This document shows, piece by piece, positions 9,257 through 19,300 of a stretch of DNA of 64,000 nt (position 1 is its first letter; every line of letters begins with the position of its first letter). The stretch spans positions 310,001-374,000 of the forward strand of contig JABFRP010000002.1 of the NCBI GenBank assembly GCA_013141115.1. Reading direction: 5' to 3'. The position numbers and the translations under genes were made by a program. The stretch comes from Ferruginibacter sp. GTDB taxonomy: Bacteria; Bacteroidota; Bacteroidia; Chitinophagales; Chitinophagaceae. The notes beneath the pieces were generated by a model. It did not search any database. It was given only the letters and a program-made list of their open reading frames with translations, and was not told the origin of the DNA.

Positions 9257-11602
9257 ATGCAAAAAGAAGAACTACGCAAGCAACAAGCCTTAGAGTATCA
9301 TTCCAAAGGGCGGCCCGGTAAAATAGAGGTAGTACCTACCAAAGAAGCCAAAACACAAAGAGATCTTTCATTAGCCTATTCACCCGGCGTGGCAGTGCCC
9401 TGCATGGAAATTTTTGCTAATCCGGAGGATGTATATAAATACACCGCTAAAGGAAATTTGGTAGGCGTTATCAGCAATGGCACTGCAGTTTTAGGCTTGG
9501 GCAATATTGGGCCCGAAGCTGGTAAACCCGTGATGGAAGGAAAGGGTGTACTCTTTAAAATATTTGCTGATATTGATGTATTTGACATAGAGATCAACGA
9601 AACAGATCCGGAAAAGTTTGTACAAATAGTGCAGGCTTTAGAACCCACTTTTGGGGGCATTAATTTAGAAGATATTAAAGCACCCGAATGTTTTTATATT
9701 GAGCAGGAATTAAAAAAGCGCTGCAAAATCCCTATCATGCATGATGATCAGCATGGTACTGCAATAATTTCTTCTGCTGCGTTATTAAATGCGATAGAGC
9801 TGCAAAAAAAGAAGATAGGCAAAGTGCAGATAGTAGTGAATGGTGCCGGAGCTGCGGCAGTTTCCTGCATGCGCTTATATATTAGTTTGGGTGCCAGCAG
9901 AGAGAATATAAAAGTGTACGACAGTAAAGGATTGATACATGCAGGCCGTACCGACCTGGATGAAACCAAACAAGGATTTATTTCTACCTCCAAAGCATTA
10001 ACGCTTGCAGAAGGTATGAAAGAAGCCGATGTATTTATTGGTTTGAGTAAAGGCAATGTAGTTACACCCGAAATGGTAAAATCAATGGCTAAAAATCCGA
10101 TCATTTTTGCCATGGCCAACCCCGACCCGGAGATCACTTACGAAGCGGCTACTGCTGTACGTAAAGACCTGATAATGGCTACCGGAAGAAGTGATTATCC
10201 TAACCAGGTAAATAATGTATTGGGCTTCCCGTACATTTTCCGTGGGGCATTAGATGTAAGAGCTACCACTATTAACGAAGCCATGAAACTGGCTGCAGTA
10301 AAAGCTTTGGCAGAATTAACCAAAACGCCGGTGCCGGATATTGTAAATTTAGCGTACAACGAAAAAACAATTACGTTTGGCCCCGATTATATTATTCCCA
10401 AACCGGTTGACCCAAGATTGTTGGCCACTGTGGCACCCGCAGTAGCTAAAGCTGCAATGGAAAGTGGCGTGGCCAAAAACCCGATTACCGATTGGGAAGC
10501 ATACGAACTGCAACTGAACCAAAGATTAGGATTGGATAACCAGTTAAGCCGTGCCATTGGTAATAAAGCCAGGAAAGATCCGAAGAGAGTGGTATTTGCG
10601 GATGCGGAGAATTTAAAGATCATTAAAGTAGCACAGCTTGCGCAGGAAGAAGGCGTGGCCTACCCTATTTTATTAGGCGATAAAAACAGGATATTAAAAA
10701 TTGCTGCCGATAATGGCATCGACCTGGAAGGTATGCCCATCATTAACCCTAAAGATGATGAGAATGAAGAACTGCGTAAACAATATGGCGATTTATTATT
10801 TGCCAAACGCCAGCGCCGTGGTGTAAATAAATACGAGGCCTATAAAGCCATGAAAGATCGCAACTATTTTGGTTGTATGATGGTTGAAACCGGCGAAGCA
10901 GATTGTATGATCAGTGGCTTAAGCAGAAATTACCCTGATACCATAAAACCTGCATTACAGGTAATTGGTACCGAGGAAGGCGTTAAAAAAATTGCGGGCA
11001 TGTATATCATGTTCACCAAACGTGGTCCTTTGTTTTTAGCCGATACCACCATTAATTTTAATCCTACTGCCGAAGAACTGGCAGAGATTACTTTATTAGT
11101 AGCCAAAGAAGTAAGGGCATTTAATATTAAGCCACGTATTGCCATGCTCAGCTACTCCAACTTTGGCAGCAGCGAAGGTGAAGAAGCAAAATTAGTGCGC
11201 AGGGCCAGGGTTATTGTAAAACAGAGAGAACCTGATTTGGTTTGTGATGGTGAAGTACAGGGCATCATGGCTTTTAATAAAGAAATTTTAAAAGAAAATT
11301 ACCCTTTCTCCGAACTAGTGAATGGAGAAACCAATACCCTTGTTTTTCCTAACCTTGCTGCAGGTAATATTGCCTATAATTTATTGCAGGAAGTGGGTGG
11401 CGCAGATGCTATTGGCCCGGTTTTATTAGGTTTAAAAAAGCCGGTGCATGTATTGCAATTAGGCAGCTCCATCCGTTCTATTTTTAATATGGTATTAATT
11501 GCCGTGGTAGATGCACAAATGAAAAGCAAAACAGATACCAGGGAAGTAATTAAGCAAAGCAAGTGGTGGAAAAAGTTTAGAAAAACCAGTCACGAATTAT
11601 AA
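9257..11602 (+). CDS. maeB: NADP-dependent malic enzyme (malic enzyme + phosphotransacetylase-like domain)
   Basis: 781 aa; [24 protein letters not shown]-terminal Pta-like domain. Confidence 0.93.
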   Translation: MQKEELRKQQALEYHSKGRPGKIEVVPTKEAKTQRDLSLAYSPGVAVPCMEIFANPEDVYKYTAKGNLVGVISNGTAVLGLGNIGPEAGKPVMEGKGVLFKIFADIDVFDIEINETDPEKFVQIVQALEPTFGGINLEDIKAPECFYIEQELKKRCKIPIMHDDQHGTAIISSAALLNAIELQKKKIGKVQIVVNGAGAAAVSCMRLYISLGASRENIKVYDSKGLIHAGRTDLDETKQGFISTSKALTLAEGMKEADVFIGLSKGNVVTPEMVKSMAKNPIIFAMANPDPEITYEAATAVRKDLIMATGRSDYPNQVNNVLGFPYIFRGALDVRATTINEAMKLAAVKALAELTKTPVPDIVNLAYNEKTITFGPDYIIPKPVDPRLLATVAPAVAKAAMESGVAKNPITDWEAYELQLNQRLGLDNQLSRAIGNKARKDPKRVVFADAENLKIIKVAQLAQEEGVAYPILLGDKNRILKIAADNGIDLEGMPIINPKDDENEELRKQYGDLLFAKRQRRGVNKYEAYKAMKDRNYFGCMMVETGEADCMISGLSRNYPDTIKPALQVIGTEEGVKKIAGMYIMFTKRGPLFLADTTINFNPTAEELAEITLLVAKEVRAFNIKPRIAMLSYSNFGSSEGEEAKLVRRARVIVKQREPDLVCDGEVQGIMAFNKEILKENYPFSELVNGETNTLVFPNLAAGNIAYNLLQEVGGADAIGPVLLGLKKPVHVLQLGSSIRSIFNMVLIAVVDAQMKSKTDTREVIKQSKWWKKFRKTSHEL

Positions 11603-11698
11603 TTTCTGATTTCGGATTTTAGATTTTAGATTTGCCGGCAAGACAGTTACTAACCGGGATTTGAAACCTAAAATCTCAAATCGCCAATCTAAAATCAA
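11603..11698. repeat. Interspersed 'aatctaaaatctcaaatcgccaatctaaaatc' repeat, inverted arms
   Basis: gattttagattttagattt and aaatctcaaatcgccaatctaaaatc; same family at 4560-4594 (atctgaaatcgccaatctaaaatctacaatcc). Confidence 0.6.
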
Positions 11699-12436
11699 AT
11701 GAGTTTTTTCACCCATTTCGGTCGCTACCTTTTAATGCTGAAAGGCATGTTTACCAAACCGGAAAACATGCGCATGTACTGGAAAGAATTTATGCATCAG
11801 TGTGTTGAAATTGGCATTGGTGCTTTAGGCATTGTAGTCATCATTTCTTTTTTTATGGGTGCGGTAAGTGCAGTGCAAACTGCCTACCAGTTGGTAAGCC
11901 CCATCATTCCAAAATCTACCATTGCACAAATTGTACGGGATACCGTTATACTGGAGTTTGCCCCTACATTAGTTTGTATTGTACTGGCTGGTGTAATTGG
12001 TAGTAAAATAGCCAGCGAGCTGGGCAATATGAGGGTAAGCGAACAAATTGATGCGCTGGAAATAATGGGCATCAATACCAAAGCCTATTTAATATTGCCT
12101 AAAATTGTGGCAGCCTTAATCACCATTCCTTTACTGGTTATTTTATCTATGGCATTGGGTATTTGGGGTGGCCGTATTGCCGGCACGGCATCGGGTATAC
12201 TTTCTGCGGATACATTCGACAGGGGATTGATAGAAAACTTTATGCCTTTTAATGTGCGGTTTGCCATGTATAAGGCCATCACTTTTGCATTTATCATCAG
12301 CAGCATTCCTGCTTTTTATGGTTATTTTGTAAAAGGTGGCGCATTGGAAATTGGCCGCAGCAGTACTAAAAGTGTAGTGGTAAGTTGTGTAATGATATTA
12401 TTTGCGGATTATTTGTTGGCGGCGATATTTTTATAA
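11699..12436 (+). CDS. MlaE-type ABC transporter permease
   Basis: MlaE_permease pattern: FFMGAVSAVQTAYQL, ELGNMRVSEQIDALEIMGI. Confidence 0.9.
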   Translation: MSFFTHFGRYLLMLKGMFTKPENMRMYWKEFMHQCVEIGIGALGIVVIISFFMGAVSAVQTAYQLVSPIIPKSTIAQIVRDTVILEFAPTLVCIVLAGVIGSKIASELGNMRVSEQIDALEIMGINTKAYLILPKIVAALITIPLLVILSMALGIWGGRIAGTASGILSADTFDRGLIENFMPFNVRFAMYKAITFAFIISSIPAFYGYFVKGGALEIGRSSTKSVVVSCVMILFADYLLAAIFL

Positions 12437-12453
12437 GTTGGCCTCAAAATTCT

Positions 12454-12900
12454 ATTACACTAATTATAGCGAATTACACGAATTAAATTCATATGCATGT
12501 CTGAACTGTTTTTTAAAGAAGAGTCTTATAAAACAATAGGCATCTGCATGAAAATCCATACTGTACTTGGTTTAGGTTTAAAAGAGATCAATTATAAAGA
12601 TGCCATGGAAATGGATTTTGCTGAAGAAAATATCAATTACGAGAGAGAAAAGCGGTATGTAGTAAAATATAAAGAGAAAGTTTTAAGAAACCCTTATGTA
12701 GCAGACTTTATTATTGATAATGCTATTATTGCAGAGGTTAAATCAGTTCCTGCAATATTGGATACTCACAAAGCTCAGGCATTAAGTTATCTTGCTGTAT
12801 CTAATTTAAAACTTGCATTACTAATAAATTTTGGTGAAAGGTCTTTAACCTATAAACGTATTGTTTTATAATTGGTGTAATTCGCTATAATTAGTGTAAT
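12454..12900. mobile_element. Putative cassette: GxxExxY gene bounded by perfect 26-bp inverted repeats (12454-12479 / 12875-12900)
   Basis: attacactaattatagcgaattacac and its exact reverse complement gtgtaattcgctataattagtgtaat flank the ORF. Confidence 0.6.
12497..12871 (+). CDS. GxxExxY family protein (PDDEXK_3-like)
   Basis: GLKEINYKDA motif, DFIIDNAIIAEVKSV PD-(D/E)xK-like core, about 124 aa. Confidence 0.88.
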   Translation: MSELFFKEESYKTIGICMKIHTVLGLGLKEINYKDAMEMDFAEENINYEREKRYVVKYKEKVLRNPYVADFIIDNAIIAEVKSVPAILDTHKAQALSYLAVSNLKLALLINFGERSLTYKRIVL

Positions 12901-12916
12901 TAAAAAAACATCTGGC

Positions 12917-13726
12917 ATGATCGAATTTAAAAACATAAAAAAATCTTTCGACGATAAAGTTGTATTGAACGATGTTAGCCATGTAATGGAAACCGGTAAA
13001 TGCAATCTTATTATTGGCACCAGCGGCAGTGGCAAAACGGTATTGCAAAAATGCCTGGTAGGTTTATTTGAACCCGATACCGGCGAAATTACTTACGACG
13101 GACAAAGCTTTACCGATATGAACAGCGATGCCCGTAAAGAACTGCGCCAGCAAATTGGCATGCTGTTCCAGGGATCGGCATTGTTTGATAGTATGACGGT
13201 GGAGCAGAACATTATGTTTCCGTTAGACATGTTTACCCAAAAACATTTTGATGAAAAGCTGCAAAGGGTAAATGAAGTTTTAGCAAGAGTTAATCTTAAA
13301 GAGGTAAATAAAAAATACCCGGCCGAACTAAGTGGCGGTATGAAAAAACGTGTGGGTATTGCCCGGGCCATTGTGCTTAATCCCAAATATTTGTTCTGCG
13401 ATGAACCCAACTCCGGCCTCGATCCTCAAACCAGTATGGTAATTGATAAACTCATCATGGACATTACCCGTGAGTTTAACATGACCACCGTTATTAATAC
13501 CCACGACATGAACAGTGTAATGGAAATTGGCGAAAATATTTTATACATGTACCAGGGGCAAAAGGAATGGAGCGGCACCAACAAAGAAATTATTTTTAGC
13601 AAGAACGAACGCCTGAACAGCTTTATTTTTGCCAGCGAATTTTTACAGGACGCTAAAGACATGCGTATGCTGGAAGCGAAAGGAAAAATTAGTGATGACA
13701 GGAATATGGATGAGTTGATGAAGTGA
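12917..13726 (+). CDS. ABC transporter ATP-binding protein (MlaF-like)
   Basis: Walker A GTSGSGKT, signature LSGGMKKR, Walker B YLFCDEP. Confidence 0.92.
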   Translation: MIEFKNIKKSFDDKVVLNDVSHVMETGKCNLIIGTSGSGKTVLQKCLVGLFEPDTGEITYDGQSFTDMNSDARKELRQQIGMLFQGSALFDSMTVEQNIMFPLDMFTQKHFDEKLQRVNEVLARVNLKEVNKKYPAELSGGMKKRVGIARAIVLNPKYLFCDEPNSGLDPQTSMVIDKLIMDITREFNMTTVINTHDMNSVMEIGENILYMYQGQKEWSGTNKEIIFSKNERLNSFIFASEFLQDAKDMRMLEAKGKISDDRNMDELMK

Positions 13727-13755
13727 AAAACAGATAACTACAACTTTAAATTCAT

Positions 13756-14400
13756 TTAGGTAATTCTAACTTCTTCAAAATATTCAGCAATTACATACGC
13801 TTGCATAAAATTTTGATCGTCAGGCCATATATCTGGCGTACTAAAGAAAAGAACATAGTAGTCTATTCGTTTTTTTTCAACTTCATTTATCTCATATTTA
13901 ATGCCGTGTTTGTCGAATACTTCAAAGCAGCTTTTTTGCAGCCTGTTGGGGATTTTTAATTGATTTTCTCTTTGCGTTTTTAATGTCTCTGGCAAACTTG
14001 AATATAATCTATGAAAATCTATCCAATCCCCACATATACTTTTGTGAGCAATATACAAATCCCCCATAAACTCTGGTATGTTTTCGCACGTTCCCTTAAC
14101 TGAATAATAAGAAGAATCATCATCATCCCATAAAACCGGATGATCCTTAAGCAGCTTTATTTGGGTGTGTGGAATTTTTGGATGCTCAATTCCTTTACTA
14201 CCCCAAGTTCCTTTACAACTTATTTCCCAAGTCTGGGTTTCAGTACGTTCCCCATAGTCAAACTCTATAAAAATTTCAAGCCTTATTTTCAATTCAGTAT
14301 TTTCCCAAGGTGTAAATAATACTTCGAGAATTTTTATCCCTCCACCTTTAAGATATCCTTCCGAACTTGTAATTGTCTGAATTTGATCTAACATCAACAC
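13756..14400 (-). CDS. Hypothetical protein
   Basis: 214-aa ORF with no overlapping + strand candidate. Confidence 0.55.
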   Translation of the reverse strand: MLMLDQIQTITSSEGYLKGGGIKILEVLFTPWENTELKIRLEIFIEFDYGERTETQTWEISCKGTWGSKGIEHPKIPHTQIKLLKDHPVLWDDDDSSYYSVKGTCENIPEFMGDLYIAHKSICGDWIDFHRLYSSLPETLKTQRENQLKIPNRLQKSCFEVFDKHGIKYEINEVEKKRIDYYVLFFSTPDIWPDDQNFMQAYVIAEYFEEVRIT

Positions 14401-14618
14401 AATTTTAATTTTAATGATTCGCTTTCAAATATACTTAAGTTATATACACTATTCTCCGCTTCAATAAACGCCCAATCAGCGATATGTCATTGAACGGAGC
14501 GTCGCCACTGCAGCTCCATCAAAGCCCAAAAGCCCGCCCCCAAAATATCCCTTTCTTTAATAACCCGTCTGCCCTATCTTTGCGCCACATTTTTAACTAA
14601 TTAATTCTTATTTTAACC

Positions 14619-15494
14619 ATGTCAGTTCTTGTTAATAAAAGTTCTAAAATAATTGTACAGGGTTTTACCGGTACCGAAGGCACTTTTCATGCCACACAAA
14701 TGATTGAATACGGCACCAACTTAGTAGGTGGCGTTACGCCGGGTAAAGGTGGCAGCACACATTTGGATAAGCCGGTATTTAATACTGTGGCCGATGCCGT
14801 TAAAACTACAGGCGCTGATGTGAGCATTATATTTGTACCACCGGCTTTTGCAGCCGATGCCATTTTAGAAGCTGCAGATGCAGGTATTGCTTTGGTGGTT
14901 TGTATCACAGAAGGTATCCCGGTACAGGATATGGTGAAAGTGAAGAATTTTTTACAAGGCAAAAACACCCGTTTAATTGGGCCTAACTGCCCCGGCGTAA
15001 TTACTGCCGATGAATGTAAAGTGGGTATTATGCCCGGCTTTATCTTTAAAAAAGGAAGAATTGGTATCGTATCTAAATCGGGTACATTAACCTACGAAGC
15101 GGCTGACCAGGTAGCTAAAGCAGGTTTGGGTATCAGCACAGCTATTGGTATTGGTGGCGACCCTATAATTGGTACTACCACTAAAGAAGCAGTAGAATTA
15201 TTTATGAACGATCCTGAAACCGATGCCATTGTTATGATTGGTGAAATTGGCGGAGGTATGGAAGCAGAAGCTGCACACTATATAAAAAGTACAGGCAATA
15301 AAAAACCAGTAGTTGGTTTTATTGCTGGTCAAACAGCGCCTCCGGGCCGCCGTATGGGGCACGCCGGTGCAATTGTTGGAGGCGAAGATGATACCGCTGC
15401 AGCAAAAATGAAGATTATGGCAGCATGTGGTATTCTTGTGGCAGCAAGCCCTGCAGATATTGGTAAAACAATGGCTGAGGCATTAAAAAAATAA
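14619..15494 (+). CDS. sucD: Succinate--CoA ligase subunit alpha
   Basis: [63 protein letters not shown]. Confidence 0.95.
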   Translation: MSVLVNKSSKIIVQGFTGTEGTFHATQMIEYGTNLVGGVTPGKGGSTHLDKPVFNTVADAVKTTGADVSIIFVPPAFAADAILEAADAGIALVVCITEGIPVQDMVKVKNFLQGKNTRLIGPNCPGVITADECKVGIMPGFIFKKGRIGIVSKSGTLTYEAADQVAKAGLGISTAIGIGGDPIIGTTTKEAVELFMNDPETDAIVMIGEIGGGMEAEAAHYIKSTGNKKPVVGFIAGQTAPPGRRMGHAGAIVGGEDDTAAAKMKIMAACGILVAASPADIGKTMAEALKK

Positions 15495-15544
15495 TCACAC
15501 CTCTTTTGTAAGGCTGAATTTATCAAAGCCTTGTCGAAATCATA

Positions 15545-15578
15545 AAACAAAAGCCCCAAAATCATGGGGCTTTTGTTT
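15545..15578. terminator. Intrinsic terminator (bidirectional) after sucD
   Basis: 14-bp stem aaacaaaagcccca / tggggcttttgttt. Confidence 0.85.
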
Positions 15579-15600
15579 ATATATAGAATCCAAAGGAGTA

Positions 15601-16104
15601 TTAGAAACGCCTGTCATCACGATCATCATCTCTTCTTCTATCGTCATCCCATCTTTTATCATCACGGCCGTAACCATTACCATTGTTGTTAAACAATTTC
15701 TTTTCGGTAATATTTACCTGTCCGTAATTATTGATGTTTAACGACGTTTCCATTCCTGGCTTAAAAAACAGCACTGAATTAAATACTGCTCTTTGTTTTT
15801 GTTTGCCAAAGAAACCGCCTCTGCTTTCGTACACCGTAACCGTATGACGGCCCGGAGCCATTGCACCAACCATAATACTGTTATCACGTCTTGTGTTGCG
15901 GTTATTATCGTTTAACTGGTACTGTACGTTATCTACCATCACCGTAAAACGCTTTTCGGTAAAGGCCTTAATTACTAAAGCACTGCTTTTATAATTGTTG
16001 TTACGGTTATCGTACTTTGGTCCTCTGTCGTTACCGCCTTGCCATTGTGCAAACCCCGAAGTGATAATTCCCATCAGGGATAAAAGTGTAAAAATTTTTT
16101 TCAT
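15601..16104 (-). CDS. Hypothetical secreted protein with Asp/Arg-rich C-terminus (start revised to MKKIFTLLS)
   Basis: Signal peptide MKKIFTLLSLMGIITSGFAQ; C-terminal DDKRWDDDRRRDDDRDDRRF tail. Confidence 0.65.
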   Translation of the reverse strand: MKKIFTLLSLMGIITSGFAQWQGGNDRGPKYDNRNNNYKSSALVIKAFTEKRFTVMVDNVQYQLNDNNRNTRRDNSIMVGAMAPGRHTVTVYESRGGFFGKQKQRAVFNSVLFFKPGMETSLNINNYGQVNITEKKLFNNNGNGYGRDDKRWDDDRRRDDDRDDRRF

Positions 16105-16146
16105 TGTAATAAATTTTAAAAGTGAAAAATACAATCGCAGTTTAAT

Positions 16147-16167
16147 CCTGAGCGTAGTCGAAGGGTT
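16147..16167. repeat. Interspersed repeat core cctgagcgtagtcgaagggtt
   Basis: Near-identical copy occurs inside the A2M CDS at 19239-19259. Confidence 0.6.
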
Positions 16168-16362
16168 ACTGCTTACCGGTAATTATCCAAACGCTGTGCC
16201 ATCGTGCCAGAAAACACACTTAATAAAACGTTAAAGAAAAATACCGCCTTGCTATTATGCAATAAGTACTACTTGTACATCTGATTACTGTTGCAGTAAC
16301 TTTATTATTGTTACGCAACCGCTCAGTAACAAATTGTATCTTGTAATTAAAATAAGTTCCTT

Positions 16363-19300
16363 ATGTTTTTAAAGAGAATTTTACTGGTATTATTTACCTG
16401 TTTAGCATTTACCACCATGGCACAAACAACAAACAACTATTTACCCAACTGGAAAAAAGCAGAAGCCTTTGAAAAGAAAGGCTTAACCAAATCGGCATTG
16501 GCAGAAGTAATGGTAATATATAATCTTGCCATAAAAGAAAATAACGATGCACAGCAAATAAAAAGTTGCATGTATCAAATTAAATACCGCAACATGGTAG
16601 AAGAAGACAGCCATGAGAACAATATTTTTTTTGTAGATACTTTAATTGCAAAAGCAAAAGCACCTGCAAAAAACATTTTACAAAGTATGCAGGCCGAAAT
16701 GTTTTGGCAGTATTTACAAAACAACCGCTGGAAATTTTACGACCGCACCAAACTAAAAGAAGAAAAAAGTAAAGACATTACCACCTGGAGTATTGATAAG
16801 GTACACAACGTAATTGGTAAATTGTATAAAGCATCTTTACAAAATGATGCTGTTTTAAAAACCAGCAAGCTGGATGCTTTTGCTCCCATAATAATTAAAG
16901 GAGAAAACACCCGCCAGTTAAGGCCAACACTGTACGATTTTTTAGCTCACCGTGCTTTGGCCTATTTTGTAACTGATGAAAACCAGTTGACCAAACCGGC
17001 TTATGAATTTAAAATAAATGATAGTAAAGCATTTGCGCCAGTAAATGAATTTGTGAACGCTTCTTTTAAAACAAAAGATACCGCATCATTACAGCACAAA
17101 GCCATTTTGTTATTACAAGACATTTTAAAATTTCATATTGCAGATGCAAAGCCAGATGCATTAATTGATGCCGATTTAATACGACTGACTTTTATAAATC
17201 AATATGCAGTAGTTGAAGGCAAAGAAAAATTACACGAAGCAACATTAAAAGCTATTGAAGATAAATATGCTGACAATGCAGCCGCAGCACAAGCCAGCTA
17301 TTTAAGGGCACAAATTTATTATACCCGTGGTCAGCAGTTTGCAGCCAATACTCAAACAGAGCACCAATACGAAATAAAAAGAGCCAGGGAATTATGCGAA
17401 GCGGTAGCAAAGAAATTTCCTAAAAGCGAAGGCGGCATTAATTGCCAGAATTTGATCGGTAATATTCTGCAGCCAACGTTAAATATTGAAACAGAAAAAG
17501 TAAATACCATTAATGATCCCTTCCGCACATTGGTGAATTATAAGAATGTACCTAAAGTGTATTTCCGCATTATTAGAACCAGCAGGGAAGAAATAAAAAA
17601 GATCGATCGCAGAGATTACGATAAAATATGGAAGGATTATGTGGCCATGAAGTCTGTTAAAACCTGGAGTATTGCTTTACCCGATCCGCAAGATCACCAG
17701 CAGCATGCCACAGAAATAAAAGTAGATGGTTTAGGCACTGGTGTATATTTTATCCTGGCAAGTTTGGATGAAAAATTTTCTTTAGATCAAAATATTTTAG
17801 CCAAACAAACTATTTATGTAAGCAATATCAGCTACATACATAATAATAGCAACGAGTATTATGTATTGCATCGTGATAACGGGCTACCATTGCCCAACAC
17901 ACAAGTACAGGTATGGGATACCAAATACAATTACGAAACGGGTAATAACAACGAAATAAAAGCAGAAAAATATACCACCGATAAAAACGGTATGTTTAAA
18001 ATGAAAGACAGTAAAGACTACCGCAACATTTTACTGCAGTTAAAAAAAGATACTGACGAATTGTTTATGGATGATAATGAAGGCTACAATACTTACAACA
18101 GCGTTGAACCAACCGAAACCAAACCTCAATCATTTTTATTTACCGACCGCAGCATTTACCGCCCCGGACAAACCTTGTATTTTAAAGGCATTGTAATAAA
18201 GAAAAACAACGGTACTAAACAAACAGCAGTATTACCCAACTACAAAACAAAGATTATTTTACGTAATGCCAATTATCAAAAAGCGGCAGAGCTTACAGTA
18301 ACTACCAATGAATATGGCAGCTACAAAGGTTCGTTTAAATTACCCGAGGGTGTATTGAACGGCAACTTCAGTTTATTTGATAGTGCAACCAATGCACAGC
18401 AAAATTTTAGTGTAGAAGAATACAAGCGCCCTAAATTTTTTACCGAAATAGAAAAACCAAAAGGCACTTACCGCTTAAACGACAGCATAAAAATTACCGG
18501 AACCGCTAAAGCGTATGCTGGTAATAATATTGATGGTGCTAAAGTAAAATACCGTGTGCTGCGTAAAGTGCAATATCCTATCTGGTGGGATTGGGGATAT
18601 TTTAAACGTGGCGGTTTTGGCCGCAACGAACAAACAGAAATTACCAATGGTGAAGCAGTGACGGATGCAAAAGGCGAATTCAACATAACTTTTAAAGCGT
18701 TGCCCGATGAAAGCGTGGACAAAAAAAGCCAGCCCATATTTTATTACGAAGTAAGTGCCGATGTTACCGACATTAATGGCGAAACAAGAAGCGGCACTAC
18801 TTCTGTTGCTGTAGCCTACCAAATGCTGCAACTGAATATTGATATGCCGGAAAAAATTATTGCAGATAGTTTAAAACAATTAACTATCCGCAGCACCAAC
18901 CTGAATGATATTTTTGAAAAGGCAAACGTAAATGTCACCATCATCAAAGTAAAATCTCCCACAAAAATTTACAGGGAGCGTTATTGGGATATGCCCGACC
19001 AGTTTACGATGAGCAAAAATGAATACAGCAGCTTCTTTCCTTATGATGTGTATAAAGACGAAGACCAGATGAGCAAATGGCCACTGGGTGATAAGGCGTT
19101 GGATAAAACAGACAGTACTAAAGAACAGGGGAATTGGGAATTGGGAATTAGGAATTGGGATGCAGGCTGGTATAAAATTATTGCTACCACAAAAGATAAG
19201 TATGGAGAAGAAGTGAAGGCAGAAAAGTATATCCAGGTCCTGAGCGGAGTCGAAGGGTCATTGGGCAAGGGGTCGAGCGTAGTCGAGAACCCGGTAAATA

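Noticed and set aside
12454-12900. Inverted repeats around GxxExxY read as ordinary intrinsic terminators
   Set aside because: Arms are about 395 bp apart, perfectly matched and lack T-runs characteristic of terminators, so a simple terminator explanation does not fit.
14619-15494. sucD considered as a dedicated succinyl-CoA supplier for the ALA synthase gene
   Set aside because: 35 kb apart with no shared motif; sucD is a TCA-cycle housekeeping gene.
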